Positions 45,438-47,360 of a stretch of DNA of 47,360 bases are shown here, piece after piece (within the stretch, counting starts at the first letter, position 1; each line of letters opens with the position of its first letter). The stretch is taken from assembly GCF_004353895.1 (NCBI RefSeq), contig NZ_SMOG01000010.1, positions 1 through 47,360 of the forward strand, read 5' to 3'. The translations under genes and the position numbers were made by a program. The notes under the pieces were generated by a model. The model searched no databases. It was not told the origin of the DNA and was given only the letters and a program-made list of their open reading frames with translations. The stretch comes from Candidatus Syntrophosphaera thermopropionivorans (GTDB lineage Bacteria; Cloacimonadota; Cloacimonadia; Cloacimonadales; Cloacimonadaceae).

Positions 45438-46511
45438 ATGTCTTCAGAGCATATTATAAGATGCGAGCCAAAGGATTATAAAAATCGTTCCTATCTTTCA
45501 GCTATAGAAGCAGCTAAGTATTTAGGAACAACTGTTGAAAGATTACATTGGCTTGTAAATCAAAAGATTATTCCTGCTAAAATTTCTACGAGTGGTCAAA
45601 TGCGCTTTGACTTGAATGAGCTAAAAAAAATTATCAGCGTATCTCAGGATAAAAATGATAAAGAAAATTTTCCTGAAGTTAAGACAATAGAAATAAACGA
45701 CACTGAACAGACTATTTATATAAAAAATTCTATGCATATGGATGATTTAAGAGATAATAGCATTAATTTAATAATAACTTCTCCTCCTTATTTTGATGCT
45801 AAGATGTATTCTAAAGAACCAATACCAAATGACCTGGGAAACATCCATGATATTGATGAATGGTTTGAGAAGATAGGTCTGGTTTGGCGAGAATGTTTTA
45901 GAGTCTTACAACCGGGTAGAAAATTATTTATCAATATAATGAATCTTCCTATTCGTTTGGATAATGGTAAATTCAAGACATTAAATTTATCTGGTAAGAC
46001 TATAGACTTATGTGAGGATATAGGTTTTATTTTTAAAAGAGATATAATCTGGCAAAAAACAAATGCAGTTAGAGCTCATTTTGGGACTTATCCTTATCCT
46101 GGTGGAATTTTAATTAACAATATGCATGAATTTATCCTGGAGTTTGATAAACCTGAAAAAAAGGGTTATAATAAGTATGCTCATTTATCAAAAGTACAAA
46201 AAGAACAATCTAAATTAGACAAGGAATTCTGGCTTACAATTAAGAAAAGTGATGTGTGGGTAATGAAACCACAAGCAAGTGGTGATAATAGAAATCATAT
46301 TGCACCTTTTCCATATGAACTTCCTTATCGTTTGATTAAGGCTTTTAGTTATAAAGGAGAAACTGTTCTTGACCCTTTTGTCGGTTCGGGAGTAACTCTA
46401 TTAGCTGCAGCTGACTTAAAAAGAAATGGTATAGGATATGAAATTAATCCAGAAATTGCCAGAGTGACGATAGAGAGTTTAAATAATTATCAATCTAAGA
46501 TATGGGAATAA
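45438..46511 (+). CDS. DNA methyltransferase with N-terminal excisionase/MerR-like HTH domain
   Basis: 357 residues. Residues about 18-66 (YLSAIEAAKYLGTTVERLHWLV ... MRFDLNELKKI) fit the helix-turn-helix family of phage excisionases. The catalytic motif TSPPY is at 114-118 and the SAM motif DPFVGSG at 312-318. This is the beta order of N4-cytosine and some N6-adenine enzymes, with IGYEINPE after it. SPPY favours N4-cytosine. Four bases after its stop lies a candidate endonuclease gene, so this is the second restriction-modification pair here. The HTH may control expression or contribute to DNA binding. Confidence 0.87.
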   Translation: MSSEHIIRCEPKDYKNRSYLSAIEAAKYLGTTVERLHWLVNQKIIPAKISTSGQMRFDLNELKKIISVSQDKNDKENFPEVKTIEINDTEQTIYIKNSMHMDDLRDNSINLIITSPPYFDAKMYSKEPIPNDLGNIHDIDEWFEKIGLVWRECFRVLQPGRKLFINIMNLPIRLDNGKFKTLNLSGKTIDLCEDIGFIFKRDIIWQKTNAVRAHFGTYPYPGGILINNMHEFILEFDKPEKKGYNKYAHLSKVQKEQSKLDKEFWLTIKKSDVWVMKPQASGDNRNHIAPFPYELPYRLIKAFSYKGETVLDPFVGSGVTLLAAADLKRNGIGYEINPEIARVTIESLNNYQSKIWE

Positions 46512-46515
46512 TATT

Positions 46516-47360
46516 ATGGCAATTGATAGTAAAACAGTCTATGCACAGAGCAGTGATATTAAATCTCGGACTTATTTAGAATATCGGAAAGATATGAAAA
46601 AGAAAGCGATAGCAGAATTAGAAATAATTGACTGGTTGGAAAATAAATTGAAAGAATTATATAATAATAAAATTATTAAAGTAAATAAATCAGGTGGAGA
46701 TGAGTTCTTATGGTTTCTTAGAAAGGGGGGTGTTTCTCGAAAACCTGATTTCGTTGCTGATATTGATGGGGATAAAAAGGAATTTGAATTTCAATATGCT
46801 GATAAGGAAGGTTTAGAATTTTATGATTTTAAGATTTCAAAGGTGGCAAAGAGAAAAAAGGATAAAAGTCTTGAACCAATTAAAAATAAATTATTTATCT
46901 ACATTTATAAACCACAAAGAAAATATGCTATAATAGAACCTGAATGGATATTTAACAATAGCAATATTGCTATGGTAGAAGCATGGAGAACAGCTGCTTA
47001 TAGGGTGCCTAAAGATAAATTTGAGAAAATATTAAAATATGATCCTGGATTAGAACAAATATGTAACCAGATTGATATAAAAACTTATATTCTCAATTTT
47101 CAGCACTCTTTAATTGATATTTATAAAGATAAACTTTCCTTTCTTCTTCAAAGTGTTATTGATGAAGATAAGATTATTAATATAATCCCTAATGAATTAG
47201 AAAGCTATTTTGAAGTATGTTTCATACTGGATAATTTAAATAAGGTGCCACATAATGCCAATTTATGGCTGGTTTATCTTTTAAGCTATATAACAGAAGG
47301 CATTTCATTAAATGAAATTGCAAAAATTCTGTATTGTATAGATTTTCTATATTCTAAAAT
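46516..47360 (+). CDS. candidate restriction endonuclease, 3' end beyond the window
   Basis: Open from the ATG at 46516 to the window end with no stop (281 codons seen). It begins four bases after the HTH-methyltransferase gene. VSRKPDFVADIDG ... KKEFEFQYADKEG looks like a PD-(D/E)XK site with Gln in place of the final Lys (Pro77-Asp78, Glu91, Gln93); the spacing is right. It is lysine-rich, and later parts (YKPQRKYAIIEPEWIFNN, AWRTAAYRVPKDKFEKIL) match no family I can name. The nuclease call rests on this motif and on linkage to the methyltransferase. Confidence 0.6.
   Translation, partial: MAIDSKTVYAQSSDIKSRTYLEYRKDMKKKAIAELEIIDWLENKLKELYNNKIIKVNKSGGDEFLWFLRKGGVSRKPDFVADIDGDKKEFEFQYADKEGLEFYDFKISKVAKRKKDKSLEPIKNKLFIYIYKPQRKYAIIEPEWIFNNSNIAMVEAWRTAAYRVPKDKFEKILKYDPGLEQICNQIDIKTYILNFQHSLIDIYKDKLSFLLQSVIDEDKIINIIPNELESYFEVCFILDNLNKVPHNANLWLVYLLSYITEGISLNEIAKILYCIDFLYSK

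Overview
The window looks like a chromosome segment of a low-GC, Gram-negative, fermentative bacterium, most likely a member of Candidatus Cloacimonadota (Cloacimonetes). This placement is an inference. It rests on large secreted proteins ending in a FlgD-like sorting tail (YPNPF ... GQKV ... WDGKD..G..VASGIY), a type IV pilus locus with secretin, TrmFO, and CoA-transferase/malic-enzyme fermentation genes. No rRNA or tRNA gene was seen to confirm it.

Layout. (1) 1-531: non-coding, with a compact set of four hairpins at 13-84 and a good sigma70-type promoter at 198-226. (2) 532-9366: three co-oriented genes for very large secreted or surface proteins. They share a C-terminal sorting tail and a repeated module of about 100 residues. 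(3) 9367-10423: about 1 kb of AT-rich non-coding DNA with several dyads, a dispersed hairpin element and the presumed CRISPR leader. (4) 10424-12591: a CRISPR array of 29 repeats and 28 spacers with no cas gene anywhere in the window. (5) 12592-13129: no gene seen. (6) 13130-27384: a minus-strand type IV pilus operon of about 14 kb. In transcription order it reads major pilin, PilT, two prepilins, a large PilX/GspK-like protein, PilM, PilN, PilO, PilP-like, secretin, an Ig-repeat lipoprotein, PilB and PilC. It starts at a sigma54-type promoter (27368-27384) and ends at a rho-independent terminator. Prepilin peptidase is not present here.

(7) 27495-29519: a divergent SurA/PpiC-like periplasmic foldase followed by a clear terminator. 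(8) 30021-38382: plus-strand housekeeping and metabolic genes: malic enzyme, an LPG-synthase/UPF0104-type membrane protein, trmFO, hflX, a two-subunit CoA transferase and a PP2C phosphatase with a transmembrane segment. A P-type cation ATPase (38453-41002, minus strand) converges on them. (9) 41413-47360: an accessory region. A type II-like restriction-modification pair lies on the minus strand. A polysaccharide deacetylase and a SAM methyltransferase follow, then a second pair on the plus strand whose methyltransferase carries an N-terminal helix-turn-helix domain. The second endonuclease candidate runs off the window end.

How it fits together. The secreted proteins and the pilus operon point to a surface-active organism. 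The divergent foldase may serve outer-membrane and periplasmic protein folding, including the secretin. The CRISPR array and the two restriction-modification pairs are defence functions. I did not find a clearly undescribed multi-gene system. The most interesting items are two adjacent CRISPR spacers that are each near-palindromic, the sigma54-driven pilus operon containing a large Ig-repeat lipoprotein, the HTH-methyltransferase with a perfect palindrome upstream, and a dispersed hairpin element present twice in intergenic DNA.
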